Shown in pieces: positions 1-8,059 of a stretch of DNA of 25,657 nt. A program made the position numbers and the translations under genes. Under the pieces are notes generated by a model. It did not search any database and was not told where the DNA came from. It saw nothing but the letters and a program-made list of their open reading frames with translations. This stretch comes from CAISIP01 sp039934375 (GTDB lineage: Bacteria > Pseudomonadota > Gammaproteobacteria > Burkholderiales > Burkholderiaceae_C). Location of the stretch: contig JBDTMH010000038.1 in assembly GCA_039934375.1 (NCBI GenBank), positions 1 to 25,657 of the forward strand, read 5' to 3'. Position 1 is the first letter of the stretch, and each line of letters starts with the position of its first letter.

Positions 1-263
1 TCCAGGATGGTCTTGAGGCAGATGCCCACCGTGTTGAGCTGGATCGGTGGCCCGGCCTCCTCGGCCAGCAGCTGGCCGTGCTGGTCCAGGATAGACGCCG
101 AGCAATCCTCCATCTCCTTGACGATGAAGGAATTGGCCGCACGGATCATGCGCCGTGTGACACGTGTCGCCACAGCCTTGAGGCCGTTGCGCACGATTTC
201 CAGCGTGACTGGATCGACCCGTTGCGCCTGAGCGCCGGTCGTGGATGGTTTTTCATTCGACAT
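1..263 (-). CDS. hyuB: Hydantoinase B / oxoprolinase family protein, N-terminal fragment
   Basis: The 5' end of a HyuB-type subunit; the gene runs off the left edge of the window, so only about 87 codons are visible. The start is an ATG whose A is at 263, giving MSNEKPSTTG and then the family-typical opening DPVTLEIVRNGLKAVA. Further in are RRMIRAANSFIVKEMEDCSA and GPPIQLNTVG, also typical of the hydantoinase B/acetone carboxylase alpha family. The first 11 bases overlap the end of hyuA, so translation of the two subunits is probably coupled. HyuB works with HyuA as a cytoplasmic, usually ATP-dependent enzyme that opens hydantoin or 5-oxoproline rings; some relatives carboxylate ketones. The substrate cannot be told from this fragment. 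The family call is firm; the reaction is inference. Confidence 0.85.
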   Translation of the reverse strand, partial: MSNEKPSTTGAQAQRVDPVTLEIVRNGLKAVATRVTRRMIRAANSFIVKEMEDCSASILDQHGQLLAEEAGPPIQLNTVGICLKTIL

Positions 264-2394
264 GGACGGCATCTCGCTGGGTGTGTGCCGCGGTGGGCAA
301 TGCGGTTTCTGTGTCAGATTGCCTTTGGCGTACAAGATGGGCGTTCTGCATGGCGTCAAGACGGCAGGACCAGCCCGGCGCCAGGTACAGGGTGGCGCCC
401 GGGTATTCGACGATGGCCGGCCCGGACAACGTGAAGTCCGCCGGCACGGTCAACATGCGGTACACCGGCGCACTCACGCGCTTGCCGCTGGCGAGCAGGA
501 TCTGCCGCGCCTGCGTCGGTTCCGGGCGGGCCTCGGCGTTGTGAACCTGTGGCCAATGGGCGGGCGGATTGCTTCCAATGGCGGTGACGCGGGTGTTGAC
601 GAGTTGCAGCGAACGGTCCGCCAGCTGGTAACCATAGACACGTTGGTGCTGGACATGGAAGCGGGCCGCCAGTTCGCCCAGTCCCTGCTGCAGTTCGCGT
701 TCCAACACCGGTAGATTCAGGTGGTAGTTTTGCCCCTGGTAACGCACGTCCGCGGACAAGGTAAACAGGCGCCGGCCAGCCGCTACGGCATCCTCGTCCA
801 GCAATTTTGCCGCTTCGTCCAGCAGTTGCCGGTACAACCTATGGACCAGTTGCACGTCCAGCGTATCCAGGTCCGCGACATGGGTGCGCGTCAGGTCGTG
901 GCGTACATCGGCGCAAATCAGGCCCATTGCCGACAGGTTGCCAGGCGCGGGCGGAATCAGGATGCGCTCGATCGCCAGGGCCTCGGCCAGTTGCACCGCG
1001 TGCAAGGCGCCGGCGCCACCAAACGCGACCAGCGTGAAGTCCCGCGGGTCCAGGCCGCGCTCCACCGAAACCAGCTTCACGGCATTGGCCATGTGTGCTT
1101 CGGCGATGGCGATGATGCCCAGAGCAGCCGCGTCAGGGGTGGTTCCCAGTTCCTGGCCCAGGCGTTCCATCGCCGCTTGCGCCAGTTCGGGGTAAAGCGG
1201 CCGCGCGCCAGCCAGGAAATATTCGGCATTGAGCCGGCCGCAATACAGGTTGGCATCAGTCACGGTTGCCTGGGTACCTTCCTGGCCGTAACACGCGGGG
1301 CCGGGGACGGATCCCGCGCTGCGCGGGCCGACACGCATGGCCGAGCCACTTTCTGCCCAGGCGATGGATCCGCCACCGGCGCCGATGGTGACCATGTCCA
1401 GCGTCGGCACGATCAGCGGGTGCGCACCCACCGAACTGCGATTGGCCAGCACCGGCTTGCCGCCCGTCACCAGGGACACGTCGGCACTGGTGCCGCCCAT
1501 GTCGAGCGTGATGATGTCTTCGATGCCACAGCCCAGCGCCAATGCCGTGGCACCGACGATGCCGCCCATCACGCCGGAGTGCGTGACGGAGACCGGCAAA
1601 CGGGTCGCCGCGGCAAACGTGCAGACACCCCCGTTGCCTTGCATGATGAATGGCGCCGTCTCGATGCCAGTAGCTCGTATACGGCGCTCCAGGCTCGCCA
1701 GGTGCTCGCGGATCGGTCGCTTGATGAATGCATTGATGCAGGTCGTGCTGGTGCGTTCGTACTCGCGGAATTCGCGCACCACATCGCAGGACAACGAGAC
1801 ATCAATGTCTGGGCATACCTGCATCGCGAGTTCGGCGATGCGCCGCTCATGCTCGGGATTCACGTACGCATGCAGCAGGCACACCGCGATGCTCTCGACC
1901 CCCAGCTCGGCCAGTCGCTCCAACGCGGCAATGGCGGACGCTTCGTCGAGTGGCACGACGACACAGCCCTGGTGGTCCATGCGTTCGACAACCGTGTGAC
2001 GCAGATAGCGCGGTACCAGAGGCGCGGGGGGGCGCCACTGGATGTCGTAGACGTCCGGTTTGCGCGAGGCACGCCCGATCTCAAGCACGTCCCGAAAGCC
2101 GTCCGTGCCGATCAGACCCAGGCGGCGTTCACGGCCTTCCACGATCAGGTTGGTGACGAAGGTGCTGGCATACACGAAGCGACCCACGTCGATTGCTGCC
2201 ACGCCCGCATCCCGCAGGATGCGTTGCAGCCCATCGACGATGCCGTCGTTCAGGTCAGCCGGCGTGGTCGGCAGCTTGAGCGTGCGCAACAAGCCGGGGC
2301 CTGCCAGCACCAGGTCTGTGTGGGTGCCACCGGTATCGATCCCGATGGAATAGGGCTGCGTTGGCCGGACGCAAGCGTCCTGTGAAATAGGCAT
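253..2394 (-). CDS. hyuA: Hydantoinase A / N-methylhydantoinase (ATP-hydrolysing) A subunit
   Basis: A 713-residue protein, close to the usual 680-720 for HyuA. The N-terminal hydantoinase/oxoprolinase domain opens with the phosphate-binding motif GIDTGGTHTD (residues 18-27). The central domain carries DMGGTSADVS and GAGGGSIAW, followed by GPGPACYG. ERGLDPRDFTLVAFGGAGAL lies in the ASKHA-like ATPase core. The open frame continues upstream, but the ATG at 2394 (MPISQDACVR) is preferred because it lies just before the conserved domain and leaves the upstream oxidoreductase intact. The ribosome site is weak (AAGAAAG). The gene lies 32 bp downstream of the DadA-like gene and overlaps hyuB by 11 bp, which indicates one operon. 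Known members hydrolyse N-methylhydantoin or 5-oxoproline, or carboxylate acetone or acetophenone. Which applies here is not visible. Confidence 0.9.
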   Translation of the reverse strand: MPISQDACVRPTQPYSIGIDTGGTHTDLVLAGPGLLRTLKLPTTPADLNDGIVDGLQRILRDAGVAAIDVGRFVYASTFVTNLIVEGRERRLGLIGTDGFRDVLEIGRASRKPDVYDIQWRPPAPLVPRYLRHTVVERMDHQGCVVVPLDEASAIAALERLAELGVESIAVCLLHAYVNPEHERRIAELAMQVCPDIDVSLSCDVVREFREYERTSTTCINAFIKRPIREHLASLERRIRATGIETAPFIMQGNGGVCTFAAATRLPVSVTHSGVMGGIVGATALALGCGIEDIITLDMGGTSADVSLVTGGKPVLANRSSVGAHPLIVPTLDMVTIGAGGGSIAWAESGSAMRVGPRSAGSVPGPACYGQEGTQATVTDANLYCGRLNAEYFLAGARPLYPELAQAAMERLGQELGTTPDAAALGIIAIAEAHMANAVKLVSVERGLDPRDFTLVAFGGAGALHAVQLAEALAIERILIPPAPGNLSAMGLICADVRHDLTRTHVADLDTLDVQLVHRLYRQLLDEAAKLLDEDAVAAGRRLFTLSADVRYQGQNYHLNLPVLERELQQGLGELAARFHVQHQRVYGYQLADRSLQLVNTRVTAIGSNPPAHWPQVHNAEARPEPTQARQILLASGKRVSAPVYRMLTVPADFTLSGPAIVEYPGATLYLAPGWSCRLDAMQNAHLVRQRQSDTETALPTAAHTQRDAVHVE

Positions 2395-2426
2395 CGGTGG
2401 GGCTTTCTTGTAGGTCTGCTGCGGAG

Positions 2427-3680
2427 TCAGAAACGGTTGCGGGCAAATGCTGCGGCATCGATGGCAGGGCGTTCGCCGGTCACCAGGCTGGCTACCAGTT
2501 GCGCCGTCATCGGTGCCCCGCTCAATCCGGAGTGCCCGTGCCCGAATGCATAAAGCACATTGCCGGCCCGCCCGGCGTGGTCGATGACAGGCAAACTGTC
2601 CGGGGTGGAAGGGCGGTCGCCCATCCAGAAAGTCGCGCCAGCATCGTTCAGGCCGGGGTACATGCGTTTGGCATTGGTGAGCAGAGCCGTCGCGCGGCGC
2701 ATGTCGGCCGGCTCCGCGGGATTGGTGATCACCACCGTGCCCGATATCCGCACACCGGCGCGCATCGGCGTGAGCCCGAACATCTGGTCGCGGTTGCCGA
2801 TCTTGACCTTGGGGCTCACTTTCGGGTCCGGCAGCATGGCGTGATAACCGCGCTCGGCCTGCAAAGGGATCCGGTCGCCCAGTTGCTTGGCCAGCGTAGC
2901 AGAGGCCAGTCCGGCCGCCAGCACGAAAGTGTCGGCTGGCAAATTGCCGTTGGCGCATACGGCGCACACGGCCTGCCCTTGGCGCAGTTCGAACGAGCGC
3001 ACGGCGTCGCGCACCACGGTGCCGCCGGATTGCACGAACAGTTCGACGATGGCGTCCACCAGCCCCAACGGATCCACCGTGTGGGCGTTCTCCGGGAAGT
3101 ACAAGCCACGCACGAAACCGTTCGCCAGATCCGGATCGATGCGATGGATGTCCTGCGGGGTCAAAGACTGCACAGCAATGCCATGCGACTGCCGCAATTG
3201 CCGCGCGATTTCTTCGGACGGGCTGGCATTCGCATTGCGCCAGACATACAACTGGCCGGTCTTTTCTATCAGCGTGTCATACCGTTCGCCGAGCAACTCC
3301 TGGTACAGGTCGAGCGCCGGTGCATGCAGGGCACGCATCGCAGCCGAAATCTGTCGGACGCGCTGCGGCCTGCCGGCAGCGACCCAGCGCATGAGCCACG
3401 GCAGCGCACGCGGCACATGGCGCCAATCGAGCGAAAGTGGCCCCAGTGGATCGGTAAGCCAGCGCGGGACACGGCGCAGCATGCCGGGCATTGACATCGG
3501 TACGCAGAAATCGGGGCTGATGGCGCCCCCGTTGCCGAACGAACAGCCCATGCCAGGCGCATCGCGGTCTACCAAGGTGACTCTGTGACCCCGTCGCAGC
3601 AGTGTGAGTGCGCTGGTGGCGCCGACGATGCCGGCACCCACAACAACAACCGTTTTGGTGTGGTCATTCAAGCGTTCCAT
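2427..3680 (-). CDS. FAD-dependent D-amino-acid dehydrogenase-like oxidoreductase
   Basis: A 417-residue DAO-family flavoprotein. The FAD-binding Rossmann motif VVVVGAGIVGATSALTLL is near residues 11-28, followed by the acidic end of the second strand (VTLVDRD). SFGNGGAISP is characteristic of DadA-type D-amino-acid dehydrogenases. The C-terminal flavin-contacting segment is YAFGHGHSGLSGAPMTAQL. No signal peptide or membrane segment is seen, so it is probably cytoplasmic or peripheral on the membrane. The start overlaps the end of iclR by 13 bp and hyuA follows after 32 bp. Pairing an amine oxidase with a hydantoinase suggests that the enzymes act in sequence, for example ring opening to an N-carbamoyl amino acid and then oxidation of the freed D- or N-methyl amino acid. 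That pathway is inference; the family assignment is solid. Confidence 0.85.
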   Translation of the reverse strand: MERLNDHTKTVVVVGAGIVGATSALTLLRRGHRVTLVDRDAPGMGCSFGNGGAISPDFCVPMSMPGMLRRVPRWLTDPLGPLSLDWRHVPRALPWLMRWVAAGRPQRVRQISAAMRALHAPALDLYQELLGERYDTLIEKTGQLYVWRNANASPSEEIARQLRQSHGIAVQSLTPQDIHRIDPDLANGFVRGLYFPENAHTVDPLGLVDAIVELFVQSGGTVVRDAVRSFELRQGQAVCAVCANGNLPADTFVLAAGLASATLAKQLGDRIPLQAERGYHAMLPDPKVSPKVKIGNRDQMFGLTPMRAGVRISGTVVITNPAEPADMRRATALLTNAKRMYPGLNDAGATFWMGDRPSTPDSLPVIDHAGRAGNVLYAFGHGHSGLSGAPMTAQLVASLVTGERPAIDAAAFARNRF

Positions 3681-4468
3681 CGTGGCTGCCTCGGTGCAGC
3701 CTTATGGGGCGTGTGATGGACAGGGAGTTGGGCGCAGATCTGCACCGTGGCGTCGCGCAGGTGCGTCGTGATGGCCTCGCGAGCGCTGTCGAAGCGGGGT
3801 GTGGGAGCAATGACACACAGCGCGCCGATGATGGCGCCAGCACTCCCGCGAATTGGAGCGGCCACACCGGAAGCACCCATGACCGAGCTGTTTGCAATAG
3901 TGGCGTACCCGTCGGAACGAACGCGTTCGATGCTGCTCATCAGCTGCGCCGGATCGGTGACGGTCCTCTCGGTCAGTTTGGTCACGCGGGTGCTTGTCAG
4001 GTATTGGCGCAACAAGTCATCGGGTTGATCCGCCAGCATCACAAGGCCTACCGAGGTCGCATGGGCTGGCCGCAGCAGGGGCAAGGTGATGTCGTAGCGC
4101 AGGGGGTTGTCGCTGACTGCTTTTTCCACATACTGCACATGCCAGTCGTGCGCCGGGATTGCCAGAAAGCAGGACTCGCCGGTCCGGGCTGCGAGCCCCG
4201 CCATGATGGTTTGCGCGGTACGCCGCATCAGGCCGTATTCGCCCTCGATCCAGTCACCGGCTCGATAGCGCTGCGCGATTCGATAACCGTCACCGTGCAG
4301 CTCCACGTAGCCGCGTCCGGACAAGGTGCCGAGCAGCGCGACCGTGCTGCTCTTGGGCATGTCCATCTGCAATGCGATGTCCGTCAGGCGCATCGGTCCT
4401 TGCACCACGCTGAGCATCTCCAGCAGATCCAGGATCCGGGCAGCTGATTTGACTTCGGGTGTTCCCAT
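3668..4468 (-). CDS. IclR family transcriptional regulator
   Basis: A 266-residue regulator of standard IclR length. The N-terminal winged helix-turn-helix (about residues 7-65) contains RLTDIALQMDMPKSSTVALL as its DNA-reading part. The C-terminal effector domain includes the typical ARTGESCFLAI and YATIANSSVMGASGVAAPIR stretches and ends near GALCVIAPTPRFDS. It is the first gene of a minus-strand operon (iclR, DadA-like, hyuA, hyuB) and overlaps the next gene by 13 bp. It is therefore co-transcribed with its presumed targets. An AT-rich repeat lies directly upstream and is a natural autoregulatory site. IclR proteins can repress or activate; the layout fits a substrate-responsive repressor, but the effector is unknown. 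Confidence 0.9.
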   Translation of the reverse strand: MGTPEVKSAARILDLLEMLSVVQGPMRLTDIALQMDMPKSSTVALLGTLSGRGYVELHGDGYRIAQRYRAGDWIEGEYGLMRRTAQTIMAGLAARTGESCFLAIPAHDWHVQYVEKAVSDNPLRYDITLPLLRPAHATSVGLVMLADQPDDLLRQYLTSTRVTKLTERTVTDPAQLMSSIERVRSDGYATIANSSVMGASGVAAPIRGSAGAIIGALCVIAPTPRFDSAREAITTHLRDATVQICAQLPVHHTPHKAAPRQPRWNA

Positions 4469-4471
4469 ATG

Positions 4472-4532
4472 TGAACTTAAATCATATTTATGAACTTCGC
4501 GTAGTCTAATCGCAGCATGTCTAGGGTGTCAA
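4472..4532 (-). promoter_or_regulatory. Candidate iclR operon promoter and operator
   Basis: On the minus strand, TTGACA (4527-4532) matches the -35 consensus and lies 18 bp from TAGACT (4503-4508), a 4/6 match to -10. Just downstream, between the predicted transcription start and the iclR ATG, is an AT-rich block unlike the GC-rich surroundings. It holds two direct copies of TGAACTT on the plus strand (4472-4478 and 4491-4497, 19 bp apart) and the inverted repeat TCATA-N2-TATGA (4482-4493). The placement fits an operator where IclR would block its own promoter. The pattern is seen; the function is inferred. Confidence 0.4.
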
Positions 4533-4600
4533 GCGCAGTTGCGGCGGATGTTCATTTTTGTCAGCCGCCGCCCGCGCGGCAGAGCGCGGCAGACTGGTAA

Positions 4601-4735
4601 CCGGTTCGGCCACGACCATGCGCCGCAGCCTGCGCCAAGCCCGCGGCCGCGGATGGTATCGTCAAGGTCGACGGGCGCACCGGGCTTGCACCCCAGGTGC
4701 GGGAGATGGTTCGGCTAGTAGCGGGAGAAAGTTGA
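4601..4735 (+). other. Open, coding-like frame abutting yihY; possible gene remnant
   Basis: After a TAA at 4598-4600, a frame stays open for 44 codons and ends in TGA at 4733-4735, touching the yihY ATG with no spacer. The translated end (ADGIVKVDGRTGLAPQVREM, then VRLVAGES) looks like a protein C-terminus rather than a shadow. There is no ATG, and the only GTG is late, so an intact gene is not supported. It may be the tail of a decayed upstream gene or chance in GC-rich DNA. The rest of 4469-4735 shows only the iclR control region. Confidence 0.2.
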
Positions 4736-6169
4736 ATGGCGGGCACACGTGACGGCCTCATGGGGCGGCTGGAGTCCCAGGTCTGGCAGGCCACGGGTTT
4801 GACCGGCGTGCGGGCCGCTTTGTTGCGTTTGGTACGCACGGTACTGATCCTGGGGCGCGACGTGGCCACGGGCCAACTCACGCTGCGTGCGATGAGCCTG
4901 GTCTACACCACCTTGTTGTCCATCGTCCCGTTGCTGGCGCTGAGCTTCTCGGTGCTCAAGGCCTTCGGTGTCACCAACCAGATCCAGCCGATGTTGCTGC
5001 GTCTGCTCGAGCCCCTGGGGGATAAGAGCCTGGAGGTGGCGTTGCGCATCACCGGTTTCATCGAGAACATGAATGTGGGCGTGCTAGGAGCCGTCGGCCT
5101 GGTGCTGCTGCTGTACACCTCGGTGTCGCTGATCCAGAAAATCGAGGAGTCGCTCAACTATATCTGGCATACGCCACGCCCGCGTCCCCTGGGCGAGCGC
5201 TTCACGCGTTACCTGACGGTGTTGATGGTCGGGCCTATTCTGGTGTTTTCCGCGCTTGGCCTGACCGCGACCGTGCTGAACATCGAGACCGTGCGCGGCC
5301 TGCTGGCAGGCGGCATGGTCGGACAGCTGGTGCAGGCATTGAGCCACCTGGTGCCGTATCTGCTGATCATTGCCGCGTTCACCTTCGTCTACCGGTTCAT
5401 GCCCAATGCCCGGGTTCGGGTCGGTCCGGCACTGGTGGGCGGCATCATCGGCGGCATCGCCTGGCAATCAGCCGGCTGGGTGTTCGCGGTCTTCATCGCC
5501 GGCTCCGGCAACTACGCGGCGATCTACGCGAGTTTCGCGATCCTGATCCTGTTCATGATCTGGCTCTATCTGAGCTGGCTGGTGCTGCTGTTCGGCGCCA
5601 GTGTGGCGTTTTACGTGCAGCACCCAGAGTACCTTTACATGCGCGGCGGCGAGCCGCGCCTGAGCAACCGCATGCGCGAACGCCTTGGCATGTCGGTGAT
5701 GGCTCTGGTGGTGCGGCGTTTCCTCGCCGGCGAGACGCCGCCAAGCCAGCTGGACCTGACACGTACGCTGAAGGTACCTACCCATGTTCTGGCGGTGGTG
5801 CTCGACGCGCTGCAAGCGCGCGCGCTGATGGTGGCCACGGCCGACGATATGCCGGCCTACCTGCCGGCGCGCGATCCGGCCCGCATCACGGTGGCAGAGG
5901 TGCTGGACACCGTGCGCGCGGCCGGGGAGGACGGCTTCCTGACGCCCTCGAGGTTGCCGTCGGTCGGTGCGGTCGACGACGTGATTGCGCAGTTGCAACT
6001 GGCGACGGTCAGCGCACTCGACAACATGTCGCTGCGCGACCTGGCAGAGCGCCCGCGCGCGGCTGCAATCAAGGCGACGACCACGCCGGCACCGGGGCAG
6101 ATCGCCGAACCGATCTGGATCGAGACTCAGCGCAGGCCCGACGGCGGGCCGGCCGCTCAGCGCGACTGA
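4736..6169 (+). CDS. yihY: YihY/BrkB family inner-membrane protein
   Basis: A 477-residue protein of the YihY/BrkB (UPF0761) family. Six hydrophobic segments are visible near residues 52-75, 115-135, 160-182, 205-221, 233-253 and 262-293. The first includes the family hallmark SLVYTTLLSIVPLLALSFSV, and VLLLYTSVSLIQKIEESLNYIW is another typical stretch. Past residue about 300 is a soluble cytoplasmic tail with a winged-helix-like segment (SQLDLTRTLKVPTHVLAVVL), as in the longer family members. The ATG at 4736 follows GGGAG with good spacing. The family was once annotated as ribonuclease BN, which is now considered wrong; its real role is poorly defined. A likely terminator follows the gene, separating it from the TonB module. 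Confidence 0.9.
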   Translation: MAGTRDGLMGRLESQVWQATGLTGVRAALLRLVRTVLILGRDVATGQLTLRAMSLVYTTLLSIVPLLALSFSVLKAFGVTNQIQPMLLRLLEPLGDKSLEVALRITGFIENMNVGVLGAVGLVLLLYTSVSLIQKIEESLNYIWHTPRPRPLGERFTRYLTVLMVGPILVFSALGLTATVLNIETVRGLLAGGMVGQLVQALSHLVPYLLIIAAFTFVYRFMPNARVRVGPALVGGIIGGIAWQSAGWVFAVFIAGSGNYAAIYASFAILILFMIWLYLSWLVLLFGASVAFYVQHPEYLYMRGGEPRLSNRMRERLGMSVMALVVRRFLAGETPPSQLDLTRTLKVPTHVLAVVLDALQARALMVATADDMPAYLPARDPARITVAEVLDTVRAAGEDGFLTPSRLPSVGAVDDVIAQLQLATVSALDNMSLRDLAERPRAAAIKATTTPAPGQIAEPIWIETQRRPDGGPAAQRD

Positions 6170-6183
6170 CGGCGGCGGCTTGC

Positions 6184-6220
6184 GATGGCGCCCTGGCTGG
6201 CGCCATCCGCTACACTTTTT
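6184..6220 (+). terminator. Probable Rho-independent terminator after yihY
   Basis: A perfect 9-bp inverted repeat, GATGGCGCC (6184-6192) and GGCGCCATC (6199-6207), has a 6-base loop. A short T run (6216-6220) follows 8 bases later. The site is 15 bp after the yihY stop and before exbB. The gap between stem and T run makes it less than ideal. Confidence 0.5.
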
Positions 6221-6293
6221 GGCTTCGCCTGTCGGCTTGCTGGCGCCGGTTTCGGCCCGCGGCACCGCTGCTCTCCCTTTGGAAGGAATCGTT

Positions 6294-7112
6294 TTGCGAG
6301 TCTGCGCCGCCCATCTGCGGGTACTGCTCTTCGTGCTGATGGTCGGCTGGCGCGCGCCGCTCGCCATGGCCCAGCCCGCAATCACGGCCGATGCTGTGCA
6401 GGTGCCGATCCCGATCCCCGAGCTTGGTGCTTCCGGCGCTGCGTCCAGCGACAGGCAGGAGAACCCGTACGGCCTCAAGGCGGTCTGGCAGCAGGGCGAC
6501 CCGGTCGCCAGGGGCACGCTGGTGCTGCTGTTCATCATGAGCTTGGGCAGCTGGTACGTGATCATCACCAAATTCGCCGAACAGTCACGCATCGGGCGCC
6601 AGTCGCGCACGGTCGACGCCGACTTCTGGGCTGACGGATCGGTACAGCAAAGCGCAGCAAAACTGGCTGCGGACAACCCGTTTCGCTTCATTGCCGAGAA
6701 GGCGCTCGAAGGCGTCGGCAAGCACGAGGGTCTGCTCGGTGCGATTGACTTCAACACCTGGGTCACGATGAGCATCCAGCGCGCCATGGCCCGCGTGCAC
6801 AGCCGCCTGCAGTCGGGCCTGGCGGTGTTGGCCACCGTGGGTTCGACGGCGCCGTTTGTCGGTCTGTTCGGCACCGTCTGGGGCATCTACCACGCGCTTG
6901 TCAGCATCGGCCTGTCGGGTCAGGCCAGCATCGACAAGGTGGCCGGGCCGGTCGGCGAGGCGCTGATCATGACGGCGCTGGGCCTGGCGGTGGCCGTACC
7001 GGCGGTACTGGGCTACAACTGGCTGGTGCGACGCAACAAGTCCGTGATGGACGATGTGCAGGCCTTTGGTGGCGACCTGCACGCGGTGATGTTGGCCACC
7101 ATGAAGAAGTAG
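6294..7112 (+). CDS. exbB: ExbB / MotA-TolQ-ExbB proton channel protein with signal peptide
   Basis: The channel subunit of a TonB energy module, which uses the proton gradient to drive TonB. The best start is the TTG at 6294: GGAAGGA (6281-6287) lies 6 bases upstream, and only this start gives a complete signal peptide (VLLFVLMVGWRAPLAMA, cleavage near residue 26). This yields 272 residues. Membrane segments lie near 74-93, 176-200 and 217-243. The conserved core has STAPFVGLFGTVWGIYHALV and GPVGEALIMTALGLAVAVP, typical of ExbB/TolQ. An extra N-terminal leader before the first membrane helix is found in ExbB forms of several proteobacteria. Two exbD genes and tonB follow in the same direction, with only 22 bp to the first exbD. 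Confidence 0.9.
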   Translation: MRVCAAHLRVLLFVLMVGWRAPLAMAQPAITADAVQVPIPIPELGASGAASSDRQENPYGLKAVWQQGDPVARGTLVLLFIMSLGSWYVIITKFAEQSRIGRQSRTVDADFWADGSVQQSAAKLAADNPFRFIAEKALEGVGKHEGLLGAIDFNTWVTMSIQRAMARVHSRLQSGLAVLATVGSTAPFVGLFGTVWGIYHALVSIGLSGQASIDKVAGPVGEALIMTALGLAVAVPAVLGYNWLVRRNKSVMDDVQAFGGDLHAVMLATMKK

Positions 7113-7134
7113 GGCGCGGGAAGCGCGTATCACC

Positions 7135-7563
7135 ATGTTGCTGTCGCCCGTGCCTGCCGACGACGAAGACGCGGTGCTGAGCCAGATCAACACCACGCCA
7201 CTGGTCGACGTGATGCTGGTGCTGCTGATCATCTTCCTGATCACGATCCCGGTGGTGACGACGTCGGTCAGCCTGAACTTGCCCCGGGAGCGCACCCAGG
7301 AGCGGCAGGCCCGGCCCGACAACATCATCATTTCGGTCGACCGGGCCGGGCGCATCTACTGGTACGACACGCCCGTCGTGGCGATCGAAGACCTGGTGAC
7401 ACGCCTGCGCAAGGTCGCGGCCGCAACGCCCCAGCCCGAGGTGCAGATCCGCGGCGATGCGGCGGCGCGTTACGAAGGTGTGGGCAGGGTCATGGCAGCG
7501 TGCCAGAGCGCCGGCATCGCACGCGTCGCCTTCATCACCGAACCTGCGGCGCAGAACCGCTGA
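7135..7563 (+). CDS. exbD: ExbD-type biopolymer transport protein (first copy)
   Basis: A 142-residue ExbD/TolR family protein. It has a short cytoplasmic N-terminus, one membrane helix (about residues 22-44) and a periplasmic domain. The motif INTTPLVDVMLVLLIIFLI contains the conserved proton-carrying aspartate, Asp25. The periplasmic part (QARPDNIIISVDRAGRIYWY and later QIRGDAAARYEGVGRVM) is typical of ExbD. It sits between exbB and a second exbD, so the two ExbD chains may form a mixed dimer inside the ExbB pentamer. The ATG has no strong ribosome site close by; the start is chosen by family length. Confidence 0.9.
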   Translation: MLLSPVPADDEDAVLSQINTTPLVDVMLVLLIIFLITIPVVTTSVSLNLPRERTQERQARPDNIIISVDRAGRIYWYDTPVVAIEDLVTRLRKVAAATPQPEVQIRGDAAARYEGVGRVMAACQSAGIARVAFITEPAAQNR

Positions 7564-7607
7564 GACCCGGCAAGCATGGCCATGGGATACACAACCGGAG
7601 CTTCGAC

Positions 7608-8057
7608 ATGATGCCGATGGGCCCGCAATGGGCAGCCGCCGATGAGCCGGAGTTGATGATGGATATCAACACCACGCCGCTGATCGACGTGCTGCTGGTG
7701 CTGCTGGTGATGTTGATCATCACGATCCCGATCCAGCTGCATGCCATCGACACCCAGATGCCGGTGACCGCGGGCGCGGGAGCCAAGTCCCGGCTGGATC
7801 CGATCGAGATCGGTATCGGCGCGGACGACCGGCTGACCTGGCAAGGTGCGTCACTGAGCCCGGATGCGCTCGCTGTCCGGATGGCCGCAATCGCGCAAGC
7901 TTCGGATCGGCCCGATATCCTGGTGCGACCGGACCGCCGCTGCAGCTATGCGGCATTCGCCCATGTGCTGGCCGAGTCGCGGCGCCACGGACTGACCCGG
8001 TTGGCGGTGGTTGGCAGCGAGCAGTTTCGCCAAGGCCGCAGCGTGAACAGGCTCTAG
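7608..8057 (+). CDS. exbD: ExbD-type biopolymer transport protein (second copy)
   Basis: A 149-residue second ExbD. The chosen ATG at 7608 has GGAG (7597-7600) 7 bases upstream; the frame is open further back, but that part overlaps the first exbD and shows no conservation. The membrane helix contains MDINTTPLIDVLLVLLVMLI with the conserved Asp27. The periplasmic domain diverges clearly from the first copy, yet keeps VRPDRRCSYAAFAHVLAES, the counterpart of the RGD segment. The two ExbDs are therefore paralogues rather than a recent duplication. Tandem exbD genes in exbB-exbD-exbD-tonB order are known from other proteobacteria, where one copy can be needed for only some substrates. Confidence 0.9.
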   Translation: MMPMGPQWAAADEPELMMDINTTPLIDVLLVLLVMLIITIPIQLHAIDTQMPVTAGAGAKSRLDPIEIGIGADDRLTWQGASLSPDALAVRMAAIAQASDRPDILVRPDRRCSYAAFAHVLAESRRHGLTRLAVVGSEQFRQGRSVNRL

Positions 8058-8059
8058 CC

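Noticed and set aside
721..2385. Long open frame (554 codons) on the plus strand opposite hyuA
   Set aside because: Its translation is rich in Arg, His, Gln and Asp without any domain, as expected for the antisense of a GC-rich gene. hyuA on the other strand has clear motifs over the same bases.
5468..6886. Long open frame (472 codons) on the minus strand opposite yihY and exbB
   Set aside because: No recognisable domain. It spans the yihY terminator and crosses two well-supported plus-strand genes.
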